A stretch of 64,000 nt of DNA from Helicostylum pulchrum (lineage: Eukaryota; Mucoromycota; Mucoromycetes; Mucorales; Mucoraceae): NCBI GenBank assembly GCA_025677825.1, contig JAIXMO010000020.1, forward strand, positions 248,001-312,000, in the 5' to 3' direction. Position 1 is the first letter of the stretch. Each line of letters opens with the position of its first letter. The notes below the pieces were generated by a model that worked only from the letters and a program-made list of their open reading frames with translations, was not told where the DNA came from and made no database searches. A program made the position numbers and the translations under genes. Positions 23,800-35,537 of the stretch are shown here, one piece after another.

Positions 23800-25565
23800 T
23801 TACACGGGTGATTTACTACATCCAAAATCAAAGATACGAATTTGACCTTGATCATCCGCACTAACAACTTTTGTATCACTAAGTGCAACAGCCGTAACTG
23901 CAGAACTGTGTCCGTCAAGACAGTGCATCGGTAATCCACTTTCGATATCCCAGAGTTTTAAGCTACCGTCATGCGACCCAGACACCAAGTGGAGTTTATC
24001 GTAAGCCAGTGTCCAAATACCTTGTACATGACCAAACAGAGTTTGAAGGCACTCGCCAGTTTCAAGAGACCAGACCTTGATGGTGTTATCGAGAGATCCA
24101 GAGATAATTACTTGTTCAGAAGATCTGTCACAATCTTCAGGTTTTGAGCTTGAGTTACTACTGCGACGTTTTAACGGTTTAGGGGTTGTTGCTGTATCAT
24201 CTTCATCACTGCTACTGCTACTAGAAGAAGAAGATGAAGGAGAAGATTGACGTTGCTTGATTAAAAGTTTCGCTTTCTTTAACTGAGGTTGAAAGAACGT
24301 ATGAAGGAACCCCGACATACTAGGAACCGCCGTTTGCACAGGCGCCATATGGCCATTCAACACACGCGCGCAACTCCTTCTTTCCAGATCCCAAATACGA
24401 ATAGACCCATCATCGGAACTTGACACCAGCGTCGTACTATCCTTATGAATACTAACGTGGTTGACAGCCTTCGTATGCCCATTCAACGTAAAACACTCTC
24501 CCGTCTGAAAGTTCCAAATCTTGATCGTAGCATCTGCAGACCCACTCGCCAAAATTCGACAATTAAAATTCAAATGCACCACACCGTCCGTATGCCCTTC
24601 CAGTGTTCGAATACACTTTCCAGTCTGATAGTTCCAGATCCTCAGTGTGTTATCCATGGACCCCGTCACCAACTTTGTATCATCAAACTGCAACGTACGC
24701 ACTGCTCTTGCATGTCCTTCTAACCGCCTCAACACTTTTCCTGTCTCCAAGTTCCACACAATAGCCGACTTATCATACGACCCCGTGATCAAGATATTCT
24801 GCGCTTCACAAAACTGCAGTGTTGTAATCCCAGCCTGATGTTGCCCATCCAAGGCCCTGCTACTGAAATGGTTTCGACGCCAGTTTCTGCCCACCACTAA
24901 ACGCTCACTGTATACGTCTTTCCAAGGTCGTCGTTTATCGATTCTTTTCGCAGCGGGTACTTCTTCACACATCCCTTCTGCGGGGCGCTTGTTGTTGTTG
25001 TTGGGGACTCGGATGACTTTACGCTTTTGTAAGAGAGGTAGACCCCATCCGCACTTGACGCATTTTTTATTGATGTGTTGCTCGCACATGCGGTGCCATA
25101 AGGTGTCGTCGTCGGCAAGGCTCTGCCAGTGCTGGTTGACTTGCGCAGCGGCACAGAGAGATGAGGCGTCGAGTAAAGAGAAGATCTGTTTGGTGAGCTC
25201 GGGAGGGAAAATAAATGTAAAGTCCGTACGTAAAAGGGGTTTCACAGTGTTGGAGATGTACGAGAGTTGTGGGGTGCAAGAAGAGGAGAGGATGCCTTTC
25301 AGGATCAAGAGGCGGTGGTCTTTGGTAGAGGTTTGGTAGGTGGACCAAATCGAAGTGATTTGTTGTTGTGTTGAAAGGGGTAATAAATTTAATTCCTATT
25401 TATGTGTGCGTTAGTATTTTTTCAAAAAGAGTTTTTAAAGTGATATATTGGTTTTTTAGTTACGTTTTGTAAGTGGGTGGTGGTTTCATCTTCCTTGTTT
25501 CTGCTCTTTATTAATTCAGGACTGTGTCTGTAACAGTAAGTTGGAGTCTTTGTAGTGCAATTCAT
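23800..25565 (-). CDS. MET30: F-box/WD40 protein Met30 (SconB), SCF substrate receptor
   Basis: Two exons on the minus strand (25565-25464 and 25395-23800) encode 565 residues. Exon 1 (34 codons) carries the Met30-type Cys-Tyr-Arg-His segment (CYRHSPELIKSRNKED) and joins in phase to ELNLLPLSTQQQITSIW. The F-box spans about residues 93-140 (FPPELTKQIFSLLDAS). The linker has the Met30 hallmark CVKCGWGLPLL. WD40 repeats run from about 220 to the end (GHARAVRTLQFDD, GSMDNTLRIWN and so on). A Ser/Asp-rich insert lies between the fifth and sixth visible repeats. Met30 targets the Met4-type activator of sulfur assimilation and cell-cycle substrates for ubiquitination. Reading only the large frame would miss exon 1. 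It is convergent with RSP5. Confidence 0.95.
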
Positions 25566-26710
25566 TTTTTTTTTTTTTTGGGATATAAAGGGAGTTTTTT
25601 TTATTGTTGCTTCCTTTCCTTTTTTTTTTTTTGAAAAAAGTAACAAAAAAAATAGAAAGGAAAAAGAGTGAGAAAAGATAGAAATTCTTTTACTAGCTAT
25701 ATATAATAATTGATGGAAATGGCGCAATAGGGTTTTTCTTGATAAAATTTTGATTAACACACAATATCTCTATATTTTCATTGGATAATGATTGTGCAAT
25801 TTTGGTTCATTCAGAAATGCCCAAAAAAAATATAAACTCCCTTGAGACAGATTTATTAATGGGCCAATCCTGTCCTTATAAAATTTCGTTTTTTCCTTTG
25901 TCTCTTGTCAAATGGAAAGTAAGATTGCGACATCTTTTAAACGTATTGAAAAGCCGAGTTTCTTTTTTCTTTTCTTCTTCTCGATGGCATCAGTTCGTTG
26001 AAGGTGTACGCCATACAAACAAACTGGGTTTTTTGATGTCTTGTGAACCCTCCTTTTTTTGATTGACGTCTTTTGTATCTCCCTCAATTGACAACTTCCC
26101 CAAGCACTGACTTTCCCCACTACTACTAATTCAAGTATAATTCAATCATTTTAAACTAGTTTACTTTCCATCTAGAAAAATTCGAGTAGTACGATGTTTT
26201 TCACTGGTTTCATACGCAGGTTTCATGCACGAAATAAAAGAACAATAAGTACATGTGTTTTTTTTGAGCAAGTAAAAAATGTGCCCTTTATTTTAGAGTA
26301 TAATTCGTTTGTATGTTGGTGATCCGTACTTAATTCAATTAATCTTTTTTTTCAAGTGGCGAATAAGTCGACCTTTTTCTTAGCGGTTGAATCGTACTAC
26401 TAGTAATTCCTCATACTTTAATACACTATCTAAAGTATTCCTTTGTGACCACAAGTTGGTCAAGTTTAGTAACGAACTTCACGGACCCTTTTATGAGTTC
26501 TCTTAAAATCATTCGATAAATTGAAATGTGGGTAAGACAATGCAACCTACACGATTTCACTGTGCTGAAGGGGGAAAAAACATAAAGGAAAACTCCGGTA
26601 CACGTGGCAAAGAATAAAACAGAGTCACCTTGCTACATGAGCATATATTTATATGCCCTTTTTTTTTGCAAACTCTTTTTCTTTCTTTTTTAAAAAAAAA
26701 CTTGTTCATC
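25566..26710. other. Intergenic region between divergent MET30 and TBC genes
   Basis: No supported gene was seen. Open frames of 60-90 codons occur on both strands, but they begin at non-ATG codons or lack protein-like composition. An E-box-like CACGTG core lies near 26600, about 110 bases before the TBC gene. It may bind bHLH factors such as those encoded in this window; this is speculation. Confidence 0.4.
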
Positions 26711-28861
26711 ATGTCATCTCGAGAAAATAATATGAAACAGTTTAGAGGAAGAGTGCGTTCTTCTTCCTTTAACCACTCAGTTATCCGCCGACAACAATCG
26801 GACCTAGAGTTCCTCCCCACCAGAAGACCTAGTTTTGATTCACACCGATACGAACAAAAGCGACCTGTTCAACCCAAAGGATCACACAGTAACTTCTTGG
26901 CCGTCAGCCGAAAACATAACACAGGAGCATCCTCCATTGAAGATTCTGGATCTGAAGAAGAAGAAGAAGAAGTAGAAGCACGAATATCGATAAAAACCAA
27001 CTTGGAACCACTGATTGTTGGTAAAGATTTGTATATAGATATAGATGGGTATATATTAAGGGATTACTATTTAGATTCCCCTATTTCACCCGTAAAATCA
27101 ATTCGTACAACTAAAAAAGGCGTCTTTGGTATGCTCTCTAGTAAAAATAGTAGTGCCACAACAACAAGTAGTAGTCAGTTGTATGATGATGGATCAAATC
27201 CAATTTATCCACCTCCTCAAAAACCATCTGGTCAGAGGTAAATAATATTTTTTTAAGGAGTAACAACAACAAAAAAAGAGTGTTTGTGTGTGTGTATTTG
27301 TATATATATTTACTATTATTATCAGAGATCAATACGGCTTCTTAAAGAGCTCTCAATGGATCACAGACGATGAATTCAATGGTTTTGAAAATTATTATGC
27401 ACCAATTATGAAACGTAGATTATTAAAATGGCGACAATTACTTTCCGAAAACAATGATCAATGGCCTCAAAGAAGTGGAAAAAGTAAGATTATACATATA
27501 TACACACACATTTTTATACAAAGAAAAGCGTTTTTGACGTATATAAAAAAAAAACTTTCTTTCTTTCTTTTTCTAAAAAAAAAAAGTTAAACGTTACATC
27601 CGAAAAGGTATTCCACCTGAATTAAGAGGACAGGTACCGTATAATTTTTTGGGGATAATTTAATTAGAAGCACGTTTTTAAACTTCTATTTAGGCCTGGT
27701 TACATTATAGTGGGGCTAAAGCGAGGATGGATGCAAATAAGGGGTTATATCTTGATCTAGTGCAACGTGCAGAACATTTGGGAACTAAAAACGAGAACTT
27801 AGATATTATAGAAAGAGGTAAATTTAGATTTCTATTATTTTTTACTGAGTATACTAAAGTACGCACGACAGACTTGCATCGTACCTACCCCGAAAATATA
27901 CAGTTTAGACCTTACGCAAACGAAGATGTTAATACACCTCCTGCTACACCCGAAGAAAAAATGAATATACCCATCATCAAATCACTTAGACGATTACTAT
28001 TAGCCTTTTCCATTTATTCCCCTTCCATTGGTTACTGTCAATCCTTAAATTACATTGCTGGCATGCTCCTACTCTTCATGTCCGAAGAGGAAGCCTTTTG
28101 GACCTTTGTCATGACCATCACTGTCATTTTACCACCAAACGTATACGATGTCACAATGGAAGGTGCTAATATAGATCAAAACGTGTTGATGATATTAATC
28201 TCCGAAAGATATCCTCACTTGTGGAATAGGATTTCCGGCGGCAAAACCTTCTGGGAGTGTGAGGAAGACGGAACTGGCATGCCTACTTGCTCTTTGGTTA
28301 CTAGTCATTGGTTCTTAACCTTGTATATTAATATCTTGCCAATTGAGAGTGTTTTACGTGTATGGGATTGTTTATTCTAGTAAGTTTTTAAAAGTAATTT
28401 TAACTTTCTGACTTTGTTACTTACGTATATCAAATTAGTGACGGACAAAAGGTTTTATTTCGTATTGCTCTTGGTATTTTTAAATTGAACGAAAGTGAAA
28501 TATTAGCTGTAAATGATCCACTTGAAGTATTTCAAGTTATCCAGGTAAGAGATTAATCCAAAAGATAAGGCCTCAAAATACTTAATCTTTCTTAAAATAG
28601 AATATGCCAAAGCGTATGGTAGACTGTCATAAATTAATCGACGGCACTTACTTACAATTCGCTTCCACGACTCACGTAAGCGACGAAGAAATCGCAGATC
28701 GAAGAGAATTATTTAAACGCAGAAGAGACGAAAGACGTAGAAACGTACCCGTACAAAAAGGCGGTAAATTATTAAAGAGAAGCACTGTGCGTGGTGCAAT
28801 CATTCACAGAGCTAAAGAAGCGAGGTATTACGTTGAAAGAGCAAAATCTGTTCGAAAGTAG
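26711..28861 (+). CDS. TBC-domain Rab GTPase-activating protein
   Basis: Seven exons (26711-27237, 27326-27483, 27587-27633, 27694-27817, 27872-28379, 28439-28544, 28601-28861) encode 576 residues. The N-terminal 200 residues are charged and Ser-rich without a recognised domain. The TBC domain follows from RKGIPPELRGQAW. Both catalytic fingers are visible: the Arg in IIERDLHRTYPEN (IxxDxxR motif, split across an intron) and the Gln in GYCQSLNYIAGMLL (YxQ motif). Then come WFLTLYINILP and VLRVWDCLFYDG, the last TBC helices. The architecture resembles GRTP1/TBC1D-type and fungal Gyp-type GAPs that switch off Rabs on endomembranes. The C-terminus is strongly basic (FKRRRDERRRNVP). An intact catalytic set predicts an active GAP; the Rab substrate cannot be read from sequence. 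Confidence 0.93.
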
Positions 28862-29109
28862 AACTTTTTTTTTTTTAATAAAAACGAGTTTTTCTTTTCT
28901 TTTGTATTCGGAGTTCATCTCTCGCTTTTAATTTTAAACGAACTACTAAAAAACCGAGACCACTTTTTGTTATCACGTATTCTGTATTCGTAATTGCATA
29001 AAAAAAAAGCTTCCAGCAAACGAGTGACTGTTTCCATTGACATCTATAAAAAAAAAATGCAAATAGTTTTTTTTTATCTTTCTTTTTTTCGCAGTAAAAG
29101 AAGAAGAAA

Positions 29110-30735
29110 ATGGACAAGTCAAAAGGAACAGGTTTGCATACAAGTCATACTAGTTTCTTTTTTGTATATTTATCTCTTTTTACTTTTTTTTTTTAGCGAT
29201 TCACGATAAAAAGTATGAAAAGTTTATTACTTGGCTTCACGAGAACAACTTTCCCGAATCCAAACTGACATTGGCAAACTTTACAAGTAACGTAAAAAAA
29301 AACCCACACAATGTACAAACTACGTTTCTTACTAATATTTTTTTTCTATTCGCAGATACTGGTCGAGGTAAACAAAAAGCGCATCCTACAAAAAAAAAAT
29401 ATTTTTGTGACATAAAATTGCTTAGGTATGATGGCAACCAGTGATATCGAAGCCGGTGAAGTCATTGTCTCTGTCCCTCGAAAATTCCTAATCACCAACG
29501 ACAGCCTAACCAAAGTATACGGCTCCAAGCACTCCCTAGGACCTCACCAACTCTTAGCTTTACACCTTGTCCTCGTATCCCGCGATAAACAATCCTGGTG
29601 GAAACCTTACATGGATCTATTACCTATCCATTTCAACACCATGCCTGTCAAATACGCACAGGTACTCGTCGACCATTTACCTACCGCTTTAAAAGAGCAA
29701 GTGCTGCAGCAAAAAGAAAATATCGAGCAGGATTATTTAAATTGCATCAAGTTTCTAAACACCAGAAACGAAACCATGACGAGAGAAGAGTACGAGTGGG
29801 CTTGGTTGTGTGTGAATACTCGGTGTATTCATATGACAATCATGGACGGGACCGCTAAAAATGGTAATATCGCATTGGCTCCCATGTTGGATTTTCTTAA
29901 TCATACCAGTGAAGCAAAGGTAAACATTTTGTTTGCTGCATATAAAAAAAAATAATCTAATGCGTGTGTGTTTTAGATTGAAAGTGGATATAATGTTAGA
30001 AACCAATGCTTTGAAATTAAAACATTAACACCGTACTGTAAAGGAGAGCAAGTCTATATCAACTACGGACCTCACGATAATTTAGCCATCTTGAAAGAAT
30101 ACGGCTTCGTGCTGTCTCAAAACAGTTATAATTTCGTACTGTTGGATAAAGAAGTTTGGGATCTGTATTCAGAAGTAGAGTCGAAGCGTGGATACGAAAT
30201 TAAAAAGCAAATTTTAGAAGGAGCAGGGTAATATATACACATACACAATGTAAAGAGGGAGAGATTAGAAATGCTTACTGTGTTATAGATATGCTGGTGA
30301 TTATTCCATCAAGGCAGAAGAAATCTCATTTAGACTGATGGCTGCGTTACGGTTATTAGCGTTACCCGGTACGACCGAACCAGGGTTTGATAGGCGCGTG
30401 ATGGACTGGCACGATGTGGTTATGGGTCAAACCGACTTGATCAGTACCGATAATGAAAGAAAGGCTTTAATTATGTTGCAAGATATCTGTAAAAAAGTAT
30501 CAAAGCAAGCTAAAACTGAAATTGAGATTCTTTCGGTAAAAAACCCATATTACGCCAACAATTTTTTTTTTAAAAAAAAAACTAATATATTTGTATGTAG
30601 AGTATTGCAGAAACACATCCAGAAGCAGAATTTCATCCATTCGCACTTTACTTCTTACGTCAAATCTGGAACGAATCACACGATATTATTGAACAAACTC
30701 TAGTTTATTTAAGTGATAAATTATCGAGACTGTAA
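29110..30735 (+). CDS. SET-domain protein methyltransferase, SETD3/SETD4/RKM-like
   Basis: Seven exons (29110-29131, 29197-29286, 29356-29367, 29426-29919, 29977-30227, 30289-30535, 30601-30735) encode 416 residues. Exon 3 is a 12-base microexon completing the N-x-GRG motif at the start of the SET domain (NTGRGMMATSDIEAGEV). An inserted helical region follows. The SET core then shows NIALAPMLDFLNHTS and GEQVYINYGPHDNLAILKEYGF, which includes the catalytic Tyr region (INYGPHDN). The C-terminal helical part resembles the Rubisco LSMT substrate-binding domain. Relatives methylate lysine or histidine in ribosomal proteins, actin or other non-histone targets; the substrate here is unknown. The first exon is just 22 bases, so the start rests on frame closure. 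Its stop lies 21 bases from the stop of the convergent NADH dehydrogenase. Confidence 0.88.
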
Positions 30736-30756
30736 AAAATAAAATAAAATAAAAAC

Positions 30757-33004
30757 TTAAAATCTACTGATATCTCTACCCAAAGCCCAAGTTAAAAACC
30801 AGTGAATTGGAATAAGCAGTTTGTTTCGCATGCTCATGCTCATGGTAAAGTACGCGGACCTCCACAGTAACCATGAGAGGTGGCCGGACTTGGTCGCTTG
30901 TTCGTGTACAGAAGACATATCTACTAACGCTTCGTATGATCCAATGTACGCCATCATACCTCGATCTTTATATTCAAATTCGGTTGCTGGTACTTCGTAT
31001 CCTTTTTTAGCCGTGCCGTTAAATACTATATAATTACTTTTGTTAATGACGAGATTACATAGAGTTATTTTTTTTTCTCTTTTACCTTTGCGAAGATAGT
31101 TTGCTTTTTGTGAGGCGACTAAACGAAAATGTCAAGTTGAGTTTATTTAGGGAGGTTTTTTTTTCCTTACCTTGTGCTGTGGCAGGTAAATCATTTCCTT
31201 CTATAGTTGCACAATCTCCAAGTGCGTATATGTTGGGGTAAGGAAGTTTTGTATCCTTGTCAAGCACTCTTAATTGACCATCTGTCAGAATTCTAATATA
31301 GAACTTTTTGTTAGTCAATGCACGTGCGTGTTTGTTTATATGAACTTTACCTTTGACCAGATGCATCTTTAGCAACTGTAGAAAGAGATTCAACAAGAGG
31401 ATTTTGCATTAATCCTGTTGACCAAACTAATAAACCATAAGGTACTATGTATTTCGAATTAGTAAATATGCAGCACTTTTTATATATATAAACGGTAATA
31501 CCTTTTCCTTCATCTTTAATAACTAGATGATTATTTTCAACTCTTTCTACATATCTTTCTATTTTTTTAAAAAAAAAATTCGAGTTAGCACATACACACA
31601 CATACACACACAAAGATGGGATACTTGCGAGTTTTAATTTGAATTCCTTTACGATTAAATTTCTTATGAGCATAATCAGATAACTTGGAATCAAAAGAAC
31701 TAAGAATCGTAGGAGCAACATCGTATAAGGTCATTCTTGTTTTATCGATAAGATCAGGGTAAAGTCTTGATAAATCATCAGTAATAAAATCATGTAATTC
31801 CGCAGAGAATTCAACACCCTAAAAACGTACAAAAAAAAAAATTCAGTGAGATGTCATTAAAAAAAAAAGTTCCCTTTCTTACTGTAGGACCACCACCAAC
31901 AATAACAAAATGTAATAAATCTTGTTTTTCTTTTTCAGTTGTTCCAGGCTGAGACGCATTTTCAAAACCTAATAAAAAAACGTTTAGCAGAAAGAAAACA
32001 TGATATTTATACTTTTTTTTTTTTTTTTTTTACATTCAACTAAACGCTTGCGGATTTTTCTTGCGTCATTGACGTCCTTTAAGAAACAAGCGTGTTCTTC
32101 TACACCAGGTATTCCAAACGTATTAGAATAAGACCCAACACCAATCACTAATTTATCGTAGTCTAATGAAAATGATTTTCGTCCCGATGCTTAACGAAAA
32201 CAAAATGTGAGTCAAAAATTTATAATTGATTTTTTTATGGGTTTTTACCATTATCAATGTTTGATACACAATGGATTACTTGATTCTCTAAATCTATAAT
32301 ATAGTTTGAATATTTATAATTTTAAAACTTTTTGTGTTGTATACGTTACCTATTTTGTCACAGGTTGCTTGATAAAAGTTTATATCTTTAGAGTATGTTC
32401 GAACCGGTTCAGTAATACACCTAAACTCTAGAGTTCCAACAGACGTACTTTATATATATATATTTTTTTTAGTACTGGGAAATTTTAAATTTATTAAAAG
32501 TAACAAACCTTGCCAAGAGTGGAGTAAATACAAAATAGTTTCTACATAAAATGTTGTTAGATATTTATATTTTCTTCTTTTGTTATTAGTGTGGTACCTT
32601 GGAGATACGACAGATACATCATAGTTTTTTTTATCTAAATCCTTCATTAATTTAAAACCTAAAACTTTATGTGTTAAAAACTAATACCAAAAATAAAATT
32701 AGATGAAACTTACCTGCCCAACCAGAGCCTAATATCACAACTCGGCCTTGAGACCTTGCTAAAGTTCTTGTCTTTGTTTGAGTGTAATACTTTGCAACTA
32801 CACACAAAAAAAAAAAAAAAAAATTAAAAACTGGTTATATGCTTTTCTGTTTGTTCTTCTGAAAATATAATTACGTTGATGGGTTGACGTAGAAAGTTGC
32901 AACGGTTTTTTCAAAGTTGAGTTAAACATCTTTTGTTGAGTATTTATAGATGATAGAGTGGGTCTCTTTTTAAAAGACCTTATTGATTTTAATACACTAG
33001 CCAT
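30757..33004 (-). CDS. Type II (alternative) NADH:ubiquinone oxidoreductase, mitochondrial
   Basis: Fourteen exons on the minus strand (33004-32875, 32797-32714, 32658-32598, 32541-32509, 32447-32350, 32293-32249, 32189-32034, 31968-31883, 31818-31625, 31554-31502, 31444-31351, 31292-31171, 31118-31086, 31025-30757) close in frame to 485 residues. The N-terminus is a basic, Ser/Thr-rich mitochondrial presequence. The FAD-binding motif VVILGSGWAG is near residue 65 and the NADH-binding motif VIVGGGPTGVEF near 225. YALGDCAT is the FAD-contacting motif near the C-terminal third, and the membrane-anchoring end is LSWLLWRSAYFTMS. The single-subunit, non-proton-pumping enzyme passes electrons from NADH to ubiquinone. 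No EF-hand insert was seen, so a calcium-regulated NDE form is unlikely. Whether it faces the matrix (NDI) or the outside (NDE) is not decided. Confidence 0.93.
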
Positions 33005-34440
33005 AATTGCTTATTGAAACAAAAACTAAAAAGAGAAACATAGATTTATTTTTTTCTTTTATGTACTTTTTTTATTTTAAAAGTGCGATTTCAAATGTGT
33101 AAAGTAGAGAATATTACAAATATGCAAAAAAAAAAAAGAAAAGAAGATTTTTTGTATTGATAGCACGTGTAGCTATCGGAACAGTCAATGACTTCATTAT
33201 TGTGTCTTAATGTTTATCTAGTTACACCGTGGAACAATACTTTGGGGGTCCAAGATCAAGAATATTTTTTATATATACTCCTGGTGTTCATTATCCAATT
33301 CTTCTCGTGATTACAGTAAAATCCACATGCTTTCCTATGAAAAATTATGATCATCCAGCGATATTGCATGACCTAAACTGTCATCAAGTAAATGAGCTAA
33401 AACAGTTGGATTACATAAATATACGTCAAACGATAAGACGATCTTCTGCAAGGACTTTTGTGAAACATCAGCTTTTTTTTTTTACTACGCATTTTTTTGC
33501 TTGACGGTTCTGTTCGAAAACTACATCCGGCTCTGCACAAGTTCCCCCATGAATCCGATAGGTACCTCTCCAAGATTCTTCTATGGTAGCGATCACTCAT
33601 AAATAAAGCCAAACACCCCTTTTCTTTTTAGCCGCCAACTCTTTTTCATCTTGTTGAAATTAAAAAGAGCACTGCATTTTCAATTTTATTCACTATAATT
33701 TTAATTTGCTTTTCGAGAGAATAACTCGCCGGAGTATAAATAGTTCTTTCACTGCATTAACGAAAATGTTTTATTTTGCGCGATATCATTGGATGCTTAT
33801 GGTTACATCCCTATTGTTCCGTCTTTATATGAATCATCTTTGTTCCTTTTACAAAACCGTTCCTTTCCTTCAGTCCCGCTAGCTCACCTTAGTTTACTTT
33901 TATTTAACCTTCTTCTAGTGATGGCTTCATATGTAACCTTTATACTACTGACTTTGTCTTTTTGAAATATTTTTTTATTAATGGTGCACTGCTTAAAACC
34001 AAAAAAAAAAAATCGCAGACATGTTGTTTTACTCATTAATGCAAAGAAAGTTATTGAATTTGTAAAAGTGAAAACTACTGGTCTACAATTTTAATAAAAC
34101 GCATATGAAACATTCTTTCCATGTATATTGTAATTTACTCTACCATTCATAAAATATTTTTACAGCATATAAAAAAAATTGGAGACTGAGTTCAAAAAGA
34201 AATTAAAGAGGAAGTAGAAAGCTGCTTTGTGTGTCACATATATAGCCTTTTTACATGGTAATACAATCAAAAGTGATGCAAAAAAAAAAAACATAATTCG
34301 ACAAGAAACCAGTTCCTTATTCTTTATTTTATTTTTATTTATTGATGTGTATAAGTATCAAAACATGTGGGCTTTCCATAACTGCACTTTTGTATAACGT
34401 TTAGGTGTGACTTTTTTTCCCATAAAAATTATTTCAAAAA
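33005..34440. other. Gene-poor region
   Basis: No intact gene was seen. A minus-strand stretch near 33480-33600 has a coding-like reading (IATIEESWRGTYRIH, GGTCAEPDVVFEQNRQ) and an overlapping alternative frame starting at an ATG near 33597. Neither is recognised, and both may be relics or chance. The rest is A/T-rich. It contains the promoter of the NADH dehydrogenase gene at its left end. Confidence 0.4.
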
Positions 34441-34509
34441 ACTATAAAAAGGCTCCCTTTTTTCAAAATTAAATCTTTAATTTTTCTCCTCGTTCGCTAC
34501 AACTTGTGA

Positions 34510-34785
34510 GTTATAGTGGCGGGAGCCTGTTGTTCATGAGGCCCTCCGTTGTGCTTGGCACGTAGGCGTGGGTTCGTCGGACTACATAGTCTTCGGAGGG
34601 GTTGACACCTCACTGGTGGTGGCTTATCGGAGAAATGGAACCTTGATTCTCAAGTTTAGTAGGACTACACTGGGAACTTCAGGCAAAGAGCGGGCGAGTA
34701 GGAGGGTTACCTAAGGTTATGTCAACCGACTTGGAGGGCTTCAGAAAAGGTGCACATTTTTCAAAGCTCTCCACTTTTTTTTTTT
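34510..34785 (+). ncRNA. Structured non-coding RNA, probably Pol III-transcribed, class unassigned
   Basis: A stretch of about 265 bases near 50% GC stands out sharply in AT-rich surroundings and has stops in all frames. A TATA box (TATAAAAAGG, 34443-34452) lies upstream, and a run of 12 T ends it (from about 34775), as at Pol III terminators. The two ends pair: AGTGG..GGAGC near 34516-34527 with GCTCTCCACT just before the T-run. Inside, CCCTCCG (34542) pairs with CGGAGGG (34594), enclosing a GTGC-TTG-GCAC hairpin and a GTAG/CTAC stem. Pieces recall signal recognition particle RNA (GTGGCGGGAGCCTGTTGT, and GGTTACCTAAGG), but I could not find its helix 8 core. RNase P and MRP RNA were considered; their CR-I and CR-V motifs are not evident. 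Being an RNA gene is likely; the class is open. Confidence 0.6.
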
Positions 34786-35537
34786 TATTATAAAATGAAA
34801 ATGAAAATGAAAAAAATATACAACTTGAGCTTCAAAAAAAAAAAGGTAACTGCGCTATTAGCTTATACGTTCTTGACCATTACATTCGTTTGTTTCTAAT
34901 TAATCAGCAGTCAACCAGACTTTTTATGTTGCAAATAACTATATAGGCTTTTCTCAAGACCTTTAAGACTCATTACAGGCTTTTTATAAAAGCTGCTTAC
35001 TCTAAAGTATGTTCATTCATTGGACTTTGGCTATTACGGTGGTACTACTAAAAGAACATCTTTACCTAAATTAGAGCAAGTAAACAGCGTAAATGTACCA
35101 ACACATTCTACAGCACAGCTGCTAAACTTCAAGGCTCGACTCATGTTTGTTTAGTAAAACGGGTAAGTTCAGTTCCAAGTACAACCATTGTCAAAGGAGA
35201 CATTATACACTTTGCATACTTCATGATGAAAGCGTTAATAAAAGTGAACATTTATTACAATACAAAATAAAGTGATTAGTGATGATGTTGAAGTGGTTTT
35301 AGGTCGATTTCAGTGGGGGGTTTTTTTTGCCACCTTTTTTTTTCTACGTGTTTGTAGGTCGCTTCATACCGCAGCTCTTCGTGAGCTTTTCGTATGCAGC
35401 GACACAGTTACTTCTGAAAAGCAGTCCTTATGTAATACTGGATTTCCCGGTGTTCAGGTTTTTGAAAGTTTAAAAAAAAGAAATAATGCACGTTTTTTAA
35501 AAAGCTCTCTCTCTCTCTCTTGCATAAAAAAAAAAAA
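34786..35537. other. Intergenic region with a possible relic frame
   Basis: A plus-strand frame is open from about 34993 to a TAG near 35154 (LTLKYVHSLDFGYYGG, then TSLPKLEQVNSVNVP). It has leucine-rich, protein-like composition but no start codon. It could be debris of another F-box/LRR gene or chance. A (CT)n tract directly precedes the Rgd2-like gene. Confidence 0.35.

Noticed and set aside
25781..26062. 93-codon plus-strand frame upstream of the TBC gene
   Set aside because: It starts at a TTG, has no family resemblance and its composition is like translated intergenic sequence.
33229..33504. 91-codon plus-strand frame in the 33-34 kb gap
   Set aside because: No start context, no family and no splice partners; it overlaps equally weak minus-strand frames.
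34993..35270. A complete small gene before the Rgd2-like gene
   Set aside because: Two frames are open in part, but neither has an ATG start with a supported splice structure; kept only as a possible relic.
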